Of a stretch of 64,000 bases of DNA, positions 46,046 through 54,217 are shown one piece after another. The notes below the pieces were generated by a model. That model saw only the letters and a program-made list of their open reading frames with translations. It searched no databases and was not told the DNA's origin. Each line of letters opens with the position of its first letter. Within the stretch, counting starts at the first letter, position 1. The position numbers were made by a program, and so were the translations under genes. Source of the stretch: Roseibacillus sp. Lineage in GTDB: Bacteria > Verrucomicrobiota > Verrucomicrobiia > Verrucomicrobiales > Akkermansiaceae. The stretch covers positions 87,563 to 151,562 of the forward strand of contig NZAC01000011.1 in NCBI GenBank assembly GCA_002686085.1, in the 5' to 3' direction.

Positions 46046-47482
46046 ATGAGTAATCTTCCCTTCTATAATTCCCGCCGCAATTTCCTTCAGAAGGCTGGCC
46101 TCGGTTGCGGCTCCCTTGCCCTGACCAAGCTGCTCAGCGAAGAAGGCCTGCTGGGGCAGACAGCTATCGAATCCGGGTCGTCGCTGGCAGTTCCCGGGCC
46201 ACACTTCGCCCCGAAGGCCAAGTCTGTGATATGGCTCTTTATGCCAGGCAGCCCCTCTCAGGTAGATACCTTCGATTACAAGCCTGAGCTCCAGAAGCGC
46301 AACGGGGAAAAACTCATCGGGGCGGATCCCAAGACCGGGTTTTTTACCACCGATGGTAAGATTCTCGCTTCCCCTTTTTCATGGAAGCAGCACGGAGACT
46401 CCGGGACCTGGGTCTCCGAGATTTTCCCGAGCATGGCGCAGCATGTTGATGACATGGCTTTTCTCTATTCCTGCTACTCGCAATCCAACAACCACACCCC
46501 GGCGATGCTGGAAATGAATTCCGGAATGTTCCTGCAGGGACGCCCCGCAATGGGCTCCTGGGTAACCTATGGCCTTGGCAGTGAAAACCAGAACCTTCCC
46601 GGGTTCGTTGTCCTGCACGGTGCCATGCCGCGCGGCGGAAAACCTATCTGGGCACCCGGCTTCCTGCCAAAGAAGTTTCAGCCTACTGCCATTAACGGAA
46701 CTAATCCCATAGGCAACCTCGCACGACGAAAGAATATGGGTGACCAGCACCAGCGTGCCCAGCTCGATATTCTCAGGTCGATGAACCGGGCTCACGGAGA
46801 GCCCCGATCTCTTGAACGCGATCTCGCTGCTCGGATTGAGTCTTTCGAACTCGCCTACCGAATGCAAACCGCCGCCCCGGAAGCCATGGATGTGGAAAAG
46901 GAATCAAAAGCCACTCAACGAGCCTATGGACTCGACCAGAAGGAGACCCAGCTCGTTGGCCGTCAGTGCATCATGGCCCGGAGGCTTATAGAGAGAGGGG
47001 TCCGTTTCGTGCAGCTCTACGCAGGCACCAACGGCGGCGGAGGAGGAGTGGCCGACGTTCCGTGGGACGGTCATAACGATATCGGGGCCAATCACCGAAT
47101 CGCAGCCAAGAGCGTCGACCAGCCAATTGGCGCCCTTCTTTCCGACCTCAAGTCCCGGGGAATGCTCGAGGATACCCTCGTGGTCTGGGGAGGAGAATTT
47201 GGGCGCACCTCCGACGCACAGAGCGGTAAGGGTCGAGATCATAATCCCAACGCCTTCACCATGTGGATGGCCGGAGGAGGCATCAAGGGAGGTGCCCACT
47301 ACGGAGCAAGTGACGAATTCGGCTACAAGGCTGTGGAAAACCGAGTCCACGTCAACGACCTCCATGCCACCATCCTGCACCTCCTCGGTATCGACCACGA
47401 ACGCCTCACCTATTTCTTCAATGGGCGCAACTTCCGTCTCACTGACGTAGCTGGAAAGGTGATCAACGAGATTCTGGCCTGA
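46046..47482 (+). CDS. Tat-exported DUF1501 protein
   Basis: 478 residues from ATG 46046. Tat signal NSRRNFLQKAGLGCGSLAL. The alkaline-phosphatase/sulfatase-like fold of DUF1501 is shown by KSVIWLFMPGSPSQVDTFDYKP, the PWDGHNDIGANH block, VVWGGEFGRTSDAQSGKGRDHNP and NDLHATILHLLGIDHERLTYFFNGRNFRLTDV. The family always accompanies DUF1553 genes, as here (1-bp gap). The reaction is unproven; a role in polysaccharide processing in the periplasm is inferred from the sulfatase neighbours. Converges with a sulfatase. Confidence 0.94.
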   Translation: MSNLPFYNSRRNFLQKAGLGCGSLALTKLLSEEGLLGQTAIESGSSLAVPGPHFAPKAKSVIWLFMPGSPSQVDTFDYKPELQKRNGEKLIGADPKTGFFTTDGKILASPFSWKQHGDSGTWVSEIFPSMAQHVDDMAFLYSCYSQSNNHTPAMLEMNSGMFLQGRPAMGSWVTYGLGSENQNLPGFVVLHGAMPRGGKPIWAPGFLPKKFQPTAINGTNPIGNLARRKNMGDQHQRAQLDILRSMNRAHGEPRSLERDLAARIESFELAYRMQTAAPEAMDVEKESKATQRAYGLDQKETQLVGRQCIMARRLIERGVRFVQLYAGTNGGGGGVADVPWDGHNDIGANHRIAAKSVDQPIGALLSDLKSRGMLEDTLVVWGGEFGRTSDAQSGKGRDHNPNAFTMWMAGGGIKGGAHYGASDEFGYKAVENRVHVNDLHATILHLLGIDHERLTYFFNGRNFRLTDVAGKVINEILA

Positions 47483-47511
47483 CGCGATTCCACTCGCATG
47501 GGCCTACCGGT

Positions 47512-49104
47512 TCAGGACCCGGGTCGGGACGACTTCTTTCTCTTCGAACTGCTAACCTTTTCCTTGTATTCCGGAACAGGCAACCCGTCATCAGGCTGAT
47601 TCCAGAGCCGGTAGGGATCATCGAGCCGGCGCATCTCGGCCAGAAGGAGTGTCTCCATTTCCTCCAGCTTCCCGGCGTATCCCGGATCATCCGCGAGGTT
47701 TCGCTGGTGCTGCCCCGGCTTGTTGCCGGTGAGGTCAATTACTTCCTGGCTGTGATGCTGGCTGACGAGCTCGTGCGGATTCCGTGCGAGATGGAAGAGC
47801 TGGGTTTCCCGTATCTTCCCCTTGTCGGATTGATACTTGATCAGTTTCCAGTCCCCTTTCTTCACGCACCGCATGCCCGGACGGGCCCCACCACAATAGA
47901 CCCCGTAGAGTAGCTCTCGGACCGATTGCTTCTCCCCGAGCAATACAGGCTTGAAGCTTTTCCCTTCGCTGGTCTTCGGTGCCTCGATGCCAGAGAGGTC
48001 ACAAAGGGTCGCGAGAACGTCGAGGAGGTAGATATTACCAGGTGCCCGGGAGCCTGGCCGGATGCCCGGGCCCTTGACGATGAATGGGATCCGCCAGGTG
48101 TGCTCGTAGAGGTTCTGTTTCCCCTGTAGTCCATGCCGGCCAATGGCCATTCCATGATCTGCGGTATAAAAGACGTAGGTGTTCTCCAACTCTCCCATCT
48201 CCTCAAGCTTGCGGAGAACCCGGCCAATCTGGATATCAATATTCTCGCTGCAGGCAAACTCTCTCCCCAGTTCATTACGGATGGTTCGCTCATCCCTCCG
48301 CTTCCAGACCCCGGGAACGGCAACCTCGTCGCGAACGGTCATGTGAGTATTATCGAAGGGGTGCTGCGGCAGGTATCCTACGGGAAGTGGAGGCTGCTTT
48401 GTATTCGCGGGTGGAGGAGACCCCGGATCCGTGTGATTCACCGCCCCATACTTGGCCAGCAATTCCGGTTTTCCATCCCGCACATCGTGTGGGTGAGAGA
48501 ACCCAAAGTAGATCAGGAACGGGGCCGTGTCCTTTTCCGATTCCCTCCCGGACAGGTAATTGAGGACCTGCTCCGCATGCCAGGCGCTTCCGCTCTCATC
48601 CGTGCCTCCCCTCTTGGTCGCATCGTGACAGACCTTGAAGAGCGCGTTAGCCTTGTCATAGCTGTTACCCCGTTTGCAGGTCCGCATGGTGTCATAACCA
48701 GCCCGGTTGAAGACCGCCGGGATCGTCTGCATGGCGAGGTCAGGGGGAACCATTGCCGGGTTAGAGGCGTGGGGGTTCATGACGCGGTTCAATCGGTCCG
48801 GGATGTGCCAAACCGTGCGACCCGACATCACCATGTGCCGGGAGGGCGTGCAAACCCCACCCACCCACGCTCCCATGTGGTGAGCTCCGTCGAAAACCAT
48901 GCCTCCGGACGCCAGGGCATCAAGGTTCGGAGTTTCCAGAGGCGACTCCGAATTGTAAATCTTCAGGTCAAAAGGAGATTGATCATCGGCGATGATGAAC
49001 AGGATGTTGGGCCGCTTCTCCGCTGCGGAGCATGGAAGAAGAAAAAGGCACCCTGCCAGCATGAGAAAGAGACCCGGAGGACAGGAAATACTTAAATTTG
49101 TCAT
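47512..49104 (-). CDS. Secreted sulfatase, divergent second motif
   Basis: 530 residues from ATG 49104, with a signal peptide ending near PCSAAEK. NILFIIADDQSPFD and CTPSR with MVMSGR give the metal site and formylglycine motif. Where most sulfatases have GKWHLG this one has MRTCKRGNSYDKA, keeping the Lys but not the His. VFYTADHGMAIGRHG gives the C-terminal site. The tail is basic (SSSKRKKSS). Third gene of a minus-strand sulfatase operon, 13 bp after the preceding sulfatase. Substrate unknown, but the altered motif suggests a subfamily distinct from its neighbours. Confidence 0.92.
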   Translation of the reverse strand: MTNLSISCPPGLFLMLAGCLFLLPCSAAEKRPNILFIIADDQSPFDLKIYNSESPLETPNLDALASGGMVFDGAHHMGAWVGGVCTPSRHMVMSGRTVWHIPDRLNRVMNPHASNPAMVPPDLAMQTIPAVFNRAGYDTMRTCKRGNSYDKANALFKVCHDATKRGGTDESGSAWHAEQVLNYLSGRESEKDTAPFLIYFGFSHPHDVRDGKPELLAKYGAVNHTDPGSPPPANTKQPPLPVGYLPQHPFDNTHMTVRDEVAVPGVWKRRDERTIRNELGREFACSENIDIQIGRVLRKLEEMGELENTYVFYTADHGMAIGRHGLQGKQNLYEHTWRIPFIVKGPGIRPGSRAPGNIYLLDVLATLCDLSGIEAPKTSEGKSFKPVLLGEKQSVRELLYGVYCGGARPGMRCVKKGDWKLIKYQSDKGKIRETQLFHLARNPHELVSQHHSQEVIDLTGNKPGQHQRNLADDPGYAGKLEEMETLLLAEMRRLDDPYRLWNQPDDGLPVPEYKEKVSSSKRKKSSRPGS

Positions 49105-49117
49105 TAGTTGAACTAGG

Positions 49118-50527
49118 TTAATTCTTCTTATTACTCTTCTTGCGCTTCCGTCTTCGATCCTCTTTTCCCGCCCTCCGGTCATCCCAGAGCTCGAGATCGA
49201 ATTCGTTTTTCTGCGCAGGACCGGGCGTGCTGCGACCCCGGTCGATGTAGCTCTGCATGAGGGCGGTCAACTTAGCAGCGACTTCACCTCTCGATACACT
49301 GAGATCACTCGTCTCCCCGATATCCCCCTGCAGGTCAAACAACTCCCTTCGTCCATCCCGGTGGAAGATCTGCTTCCACGGACCCTGCCGGATGGCCAAC
49401 CCGCCGGAGGCTTGATGAACAATCGCTTCTCGTACCGGTTCCGAACCACCTTCCAGAAGGGGTAGAATGCTCACGCTGTCCTCCCCAGCCCCGGGAGGAA
49501 GCTTTTCCTGAAGAATGTCCGCACAGGTCGCAAGGAGATCGTTCAGGCAGATCAGCTCAGAACATACCGACCTGGACTTAATCCGGGCTGGCCAGCGCGC
49601 TGCAAAAGGCTCCCGGTGCCCTCCCTCGTAGATGCTGCCCTTATCCGCTCGCAAGGGCGGATAGGCGCGCCCAGCCGCGCCATTATCACCAGTCGCGATG
49701 ACGAGGGTGTTCCTGCTCAACCCCTTCTTCTCCAGTTCATCAAGAATCAGTCCCAGCATGTAGTCGCCCTGATAAACCCAGTCCGCATATTTGCCTCCCT
49801 TACCAGCACCCCCTCCCTTTCCGGCAAATTCGGGTGCCGGGGTGATCGGCTTGTGCGGCGGACACATCGGAAAATAGAGGAAAAACGGTTGCTTCTCTGA
49901 GCGAGACCGCTCGTCGATATACTCAAGCGCTTTCGCCATCATGAGCGGCTGGTTCTCAACTGCTTCCACATGGGAAACCACAACGTCCTGCTCCAGGATA
50001 CAGCCGATGTTGCGGGCATGGGTAAACCCGTAAAAGTAATCGAATCCGAGAGTATTCGGCCCCTCTTTGAAGCGGGTCCCGATGACCGGAGTAGACGGCC
50101 GGGTCTTCTTGTCTCCTGCCCAACCCAACCCGAGGTGCCATTTTCCGATGCAGGCAGTATGATAGCCGTGGCTCTTGAGAAAGGACGCTACCGTCAGGCG
50201 CTCTTTCGGGATGATGGGCCCAGAATAAGTATTCAGGACCCCGAATTGCCCGATGCGGGACGGATAGCGTCCCGTAAGGAGGCCATACCTGGTCGGCGTG
50301 CAGCTGGCCGCCGCCGAGTGGGCATCCGTGAATCGCATTCCGCCCCGAGCCAGACGATCGAAAGCGGGAGTCCTGAAAGGTGAATCTTCCCGGTTGCTTG
50401 GCGGCTGGCCCCAGCCGAAATCGTCAAACAGGACAAAGACGATATTCGGGCGCTCAATCGCCGCACCTACAGGACCTGTAAGGATTAGCACTGCCAGCAG
50501 CACGACGGATGGCACCCGGAAATTCAT
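49118..50527 (-). CDS. Secreted sulfatase
   Basis: 469 residues. Signal peptide MNFRVPSVVLLAVLILTGPVGA. NIVFVLFDDFGWGQ (metal Asp pair), CTPTR with LLTGR, CIGKWHLGLGW and VIATGDNGAAG. Ends in a long, strongly basic tail (DRRAGKEDRRRKRKKSNKKN), shared in style with the next sulfatase and of unknown purpose. It overlaps the upstream sulfatase by 4 bp (ATGA), so the two are translationally coupled. Confidence 0.93.
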   Translation of the reverse strand: MNFRVPSVVLLAVLILTGPVGAAIERPNIVFVLFDDFGWGQPPSNREDSPFRTPAFDRLARGGMRFTDAHSAAASCTPTRYGLLTGRYPSRIGQFGVLNTYSGPIIPKERLTVASFLKSHGYHTACIGKWHLGLGWAGDKKTRPSTPVIGTRFKEGPNTLGFDYFYGFTHARNIGCILEQDVVVSHVEAVENQPLMMAKALEYIDERSRSEKQPFFLYFPMCPPHKPITPAPEFAGKGGGAGKGGKYADWVYQGDYMLGLILDELEKKGLSRNTLVIATGDNGAAGRAYPPLRADKGSIYEGGHREPFAARWPARIKSRSVCSELICLNDLLATCADILQEKLPPGAGEDSVSILPLLEGGSEPVREAIVHQASGGLAIRQGPWKQIFHRDGRRELFDLQGDIGETSDLSVSRGEVAAKLTALMQSYIDRGRSTPGPAQKNEFDLELWDDRRAGKEDRRRKRKKSNKKN

Positions 50528-52002
50528 CTGGTAGTGGCACCTGGAAGTTCCGTGGCCTCAATTCCAACCTCTTGGACCTGACGTTTGAGCTCAACCTCCA
50601 AGTCCGCAATGGCATCCCGATAGGAAGGTCGCCCCGCCACGTTATATAACTGCTCCGGATCCTCTTTTCGGTCAAACAACTCGGCCGGATGACCAGGGAT
50701 CTTCAGGTAGGTGAAGCGACCGGTCCGGATACCGTAGTGACCCGGGATCCCCCAATAGGTGTAAAACTGGGACTTCCTCCAATCCACCACCTCCTGCCCC
50801 TTGAGCAGGGATACCATACTGCGACCCTGCATGGCCTCCGGCACCTCCACCCCAGCAAGTTCCAGCAGGGTTGGGGCGATATCGACGTTGATGCAGAGCT
50901 CCTTGTTCACGCTGCCGGGCCTGATCAGCCGCGGATACCGGATGAGGAAGGGCATGCGCATGGAAGTCTCCAGAATCAGCCGTTTGTCGTAGAGCCCGTG
51001 CTGACCCAGCCAATACCCCTGGTCCGAGGTGTAAACCACCACGGTGTCCTCGGTGAGACCCTCGGCATCGAGATAGTCCAGAACCCGCTTCAGGTTGTCA
51101 TCGTTACCGGTGGCACAGCGGATGTACTTGTGAATCATGTGCTGGTAGGCCACCCGGATCTTGTCCCGGTCACTTTCAGAATCATGCTTCCACATCTGGT
51201 TGGGCGCATCATCCTTCAGATGGCGGGCATAGTAATTCGTGGTTGGGTCCCTCCTGCTGTCCGTCTTGGTGGAATACAGCATGTGGAACTTGGTTCCCTG
51301 CAGGAAAAGCCGCTTCAGGTTGGAGTCGGTGTTACGGATGTCCTCATACAGTGAAGGAGGCTCGGGAATGCTCACCCCGGCCAGAAGATTATCATAACGC
51401 CTGGCATGACCATAGTCGTGATGAGGGGCCTTGAACTGAAGGCTCAGCAGGAAAGGCCTCTTCCGATCACGAGCCTTGAGCCACTTCAGGGCCATATCCG
51501 TATAAACGTCTGTGGAGTATCCCTCCACCTGCTTCCGATCCCCTTCGCTCCCACTGAAAGTTGGATCAAAATACTTACCCTGCCCTTTGACCCTCATGTG
51601 TTTTTCATAGCCCTTGGGCTTACTCCGAAGGTGCCATTTCCCAACCAGCCAAGTCTGATAACCCACCTTCTGTAGCTCGACCGGGTATTGAGGCGAGGCC
51701 TCGTTAATGGATCCATTAAGCCCTCTCACCCCATTTTTGTGACTATACTGCCCGGTCAGGATGGTGGCGCGACTTGGGGAACAGATGGAATTGGCACAGG
51801 TGAAACTGTCGAAACGCATCCCTTCCTTCGCCAGTCGATCAATGGCCGGCGTCTTCGCGTGGTTCTTGAGATAGGTCCCATAGGCCGAAATAGCTTCAAA
51901 GGCATGATCATCCACGAGAACGATCACCATGTTTGGTCTTGCCGCCTGGGTAGGACTACCGCACAGGACACCGAGAAGAAGAATGGCAGAGAGGTATTTC
52001 AT
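50524..52002 (-). CDS. Secreted sulfatase, choline-sulfatase/iduronate-like
   Basis: 492 residues. Signal peptide MKYLSAILLLGVLCGSPTQA. NMVIVLVDDHAFEAISAYG, CSPSR with ILTGQ, TWLVGKWHLRSKPKGY, VVYTSDQGYWLGQHGLYDKR. The SDQGYWLGQHG block is typical of the iduronate/N-acetylglucosamine-6-sulfatase side of the family. First gene of a three-sulfatase unit (with 49118-50527 and 47512-49104). Signal peptides and motif differences suggest the three act on different sulfate positions of one polysaccharide; that is inference. Confidence 0.93.
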   Translation of the reverse strand: MKYLSAILLLGVLCGSPTQAARPNMVIVLVDDHAFEAISAYGTYLKNHAKTPAIDRLAKEGMRFDSFTCANSICSPSRATILTGQYSHKNGVRGLNGSINEASPQYPVELQKVGYQTWLVGKWHLRSKPKGYEKHMRVKGQGKYFDPTFSGSEGDRKQVEGYSTDVYTDMALKWLKARDRKRPFLLSLQFKAPHHDYGHARRYDNLLAGVSIPEPPSLYEDIRNTDSNLKRLFLQGTKFHMLYSTKTDSRRDPTTNYYARHLKDDAPNQMWKHDSESDRDKIRVAYQHMIHKYIRCATGNDDNLKRVLDYLDAEGLTEDTVVVYTSDQGYWLGQHGLYDKRLILETSMRMPFLIRYPRLIRPGSVNKELCINVDIAPTLLELAGVEVPEAMQGRSMVSLLKGQEVVDWRKSQFYTYWGIPGHYGIRTGRFTYLKIPGHPAELFDRKEDPEQLYNVAGRPSYRDAIADLEVELKRQVQEVGIEATELPGATTR

Positions 52003-52225
52003 GAAAGGGTCCTGCCCTGCGCTCCGAGATCTTCGGGAACAAGCCAGTTCCTCAACCTAGGGCTTCGCATTCCTCAAGTCCAGCCTCCCCCCTGCGCCTA
52101 GCCGCCCGGACGTAGCCGACCTCCTGGTCAACGCCGAATCGATAGCTGCTCTCAACGTCTTCGGAGAAACCTGTGAGCCAGCGTCAGAAGGAAATGCCGG
52201 CAACCTGACTCCTCTCCTCCCAGCC

Positions 52226-52594
52226 ATGGAAAGTAGGCAGGCAGAAATCGCCCTCCTCTTCATCAAACACCACGAAAACGTCTTTGCTGAGTCCTCCCTG
52301 CTCGAGAAAGTGAGGGAGAGCCAACTAAGTGACGTGGAAGAATATCTTCAGAACCTTTTCCGGTTTGAGATTGTCCCAGTGCATTACCGGAACGGATATT
52401 TCCAGGTTCATATCGATTATGCGGGATTCGATGACTCGACCCGTTACCAACTTGAGAGCTCGGCTGATCTGGGAAGCTGGGAGAGCGTGGAAGGATCAAT
52501 TCATTCGTTTGAGGACAGCACCGAGCGAATTTTTCCCCTTCAGCTTCCGGGCGAATCCTCGAAGTTCTTCCGGCTCCGGCGACTGGGAGAGTGA
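52226..52594 (+). CDS. Fragment of a surface-protein-like gene
   Basis: 122 residues from ATG 52226, but the same frame is open and protein-like back to a stop at 52058-52060 without any ATG, GTG or TTG start, so the 5' end seems lost. The C-terminal ~60 residues (TRYQLESSADLGSWESVEG ... SKFFRLRRLGE) match the beta-sandwich tail found at the C-terminus of many verrucomicrobial secreted proteins. No signal peptide. It lies between two minus-strand sulfatases. Either a shortened gene still translated from 52226 or a decaying remnant. Confidence 0.5.
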   Translation: MESRQAEIALLFIKHHENVFAESSLLEKVRESQLSDVEEYLQNLFRFEIVPVHYRNGYFQVHIDYAGFDDSTRYQLESSADLGSWESVEGSIHSFEDSTERIFPLQLPGESSKFFRLRRLGE

Positions 52595-52611
52595 ACGCAG
52601 AGCTTATCTGT

Positions 52612-54084
52612 TTAGTCCTTGCGTGAAACACGGGCGGCGAATCTTTTCAAGGTGGTCGCGTGTTCCGGTCGACCAGCAAGGTTGGACCACTCGTTGGGGT
52701 CAGACTTGAGATCGTAAAGCTCTTCCTCCCCGCTGGCATACCGGATGTAACGCCAACGCTCACCCCGGAGAGAGATGTTGCCTCGATCAAAGGTAGTGGT
52801 TACCACCCGTCCCGTGGACCGCGAGGGCTTCCGTAGCAGCGGCTCCAGGGACTGCCCGTCCAGGGTTTCGGGCCCCTGCAAGTCACAGAGTTTCACCAGG
52901 GTAGGATACAGATCCAGCAGGCTCACAGGCTGGTGACACCGCGATCCACCTCCCGCAAACTTCTCGGCCTTTGTCCTGGGGGGGACCACGATGAGAGGAA
53001 CCCGGGTCGACCGCTCCCAGCCAGTCCACTTTCCCCAGTGCTCCTTCTCCCCGAGGTGCCAGCCGTGGTCAGACCACAATATGATCCACGTATCTTCCCC
53101 CATCGCACTCTGGTCAAGAGCCTTGAGTAACCGGCCGATCTCGTAATCCACGTAGGTTGTGCAGGCAAGATAGCCTTCCACCGCTGCCTGCCACTGTCCG
53201 TATTCCACTACCGTGGCATGACTACCCGCCGTGACTGCCTCCCTTGCCCACTTGCGACCCATTTCACCAAGATCATTCAGATCGGACCCCTTGACCGGAG
53301 GAAGTTTCCCCGGGTCATCCTTGAATCGATCGAAGAATCGCTTGGGGGCCCAGAGGGGAATGTGTGGGCGGTAGTATCCCACCGCGAGGAAGAGTGGATC
53401 TCTTTCTCTCTCCTTCAGCTTGCCAATCGCCCAGTCCGTGATCTTGGTGTCCCCGAAGTCCGTATCCTGCACGTCCCACCCACCCCAGTCGAAGGACTCC
53501 CCATCAGTCAGAGTGGGTTTCCGGTCCGAAGGCATGCGATTCAGAGGCAGGACAACCTTTCTTCCGAGACTATCCTTTGTGAGATGCCGGGGATTGGCCG
53601 TTGCCTTGCTGGGAAGCTCCTTGCGGGTATATTTCACCTCCTCCTTCGAGAGGGGACTCCAACGCTGGTTCACTCCGTAGTATTCTCCAAAGGACTTTCC
53701 CCCGCGGGAGTGAAGCAGTTTCCCCGCCCCGCGAGTCCGGTAACCCGACTCCGCAAAAGCCGTACTCAGAAGACGAGCCTCGGGATAGCGACGAGACAGT
53801 GAACCGCTCTGATTGGACCAGACCCCGGTCACGTCGGGCATACGACCACTGAAGACCGCTGCTCGCGATGGATTGCAGGCCGGAGACACACAATGGGCAT
53901 TGGTGAACAGGATCCCCCGCGCAGCGAGCCGGTCCATATTGGGGGTGAGTGCCTGTGGGTGCCCCTCGAGACAACCGATCCAGTCGTTAAGATCATCGAC
54001 CGCAATGAAAAGAACGTGCGGGCGCCCGGCACCCGAAGTGCACATCAGAATCAGAGTGAGAAGCAGAAAAACCAGAGAACGCAT
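52612..54084 (-). CDS. Secreted sulfatase, iduronate-2-sulfatase-like
   Basis: 490 residues. Signal peptide MRSLVFLLLTLILMCTSGAG. HVLFIAVDDLNDW (metal Asp pair), CNPSR with VFSGR, TRGAGKLLHS in place of GKWHLG, and ILWSDHGWHLGEKEHWGKWT. VDDLNDW, CNPSR, GK-L-H and DHGWHLGEK are hallmarks of the iduronate-2-sulfatase branch, which tends to act on 2-O-sulfated sugars; the exact substrate is unknown. Divergent from the propeller-cytochrome gene (about 130 bp between starts). Confidence 0.93.
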   Translation of the reverse strand: MRSLVFLLLTLILMCTSGAGRPHVLFIAVDDLNDWIGCLEGHPQALTPNMDRLAARGILFTNAHCVSPACNPSRAAVFSGRMPDVTGVWSNQSGSLSRRYPEARLLSTAFAESGYRTRGAGKLLHSRGGKSFGEYYGVNQRWSPLSKEEVKYTRKELPSKATANPRHLTKDSLGRKVVLPLNRMPSDRKPTLTDGESFDWGGWDVQDTDFGDTKITDWAIGKLKERERDPLFLAVGYYRPHIPLWAPKRFFDRFKDDPGKLPPVKGSDLNDLGEMGRKWAREAVTAGSHATVVEYGQWQAAVEGYLACTTYVDYEIGRLLKALDQSAMGEDTWIILWSDHGWHLGEKEHWGKWTGWERSTRVPLIVVPPRTKAEKFAGGGSRCHQPVSLLDLYPTLVKLCDLQGPETLDGQSLEPLLRKPSRSTGRVVTTTFDRGNISLRGERWRYIRYASGEEELYDLKSDPNEWSNLAGRPEHATTLKRFAARVSRKD

Positions 54085-54217
54085 AACGAGGATCTACCGC
54101 GTCTTAACGCCAGTCCCCGTTACGATCAAACACATGTGCTCATCTTTAGCTCCGGAGACCCACCGGAATTGACCTCTTTCCAGCTAGTGATTAAAAACCG
54201 TGAAACCCTCAACCCTT

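Noticed and set aside
48133..49095. 320-codon open frame on the plus strand
   Set aside because: Fully antisense to the sulfatase gene, with no domain, signal peptide or ribosome binding site.
50689..51354. 221-codon open frame on the plus strand
   Set aside because: Antisense shadow of another sulfatase; composition follows the opposite strand's codons.
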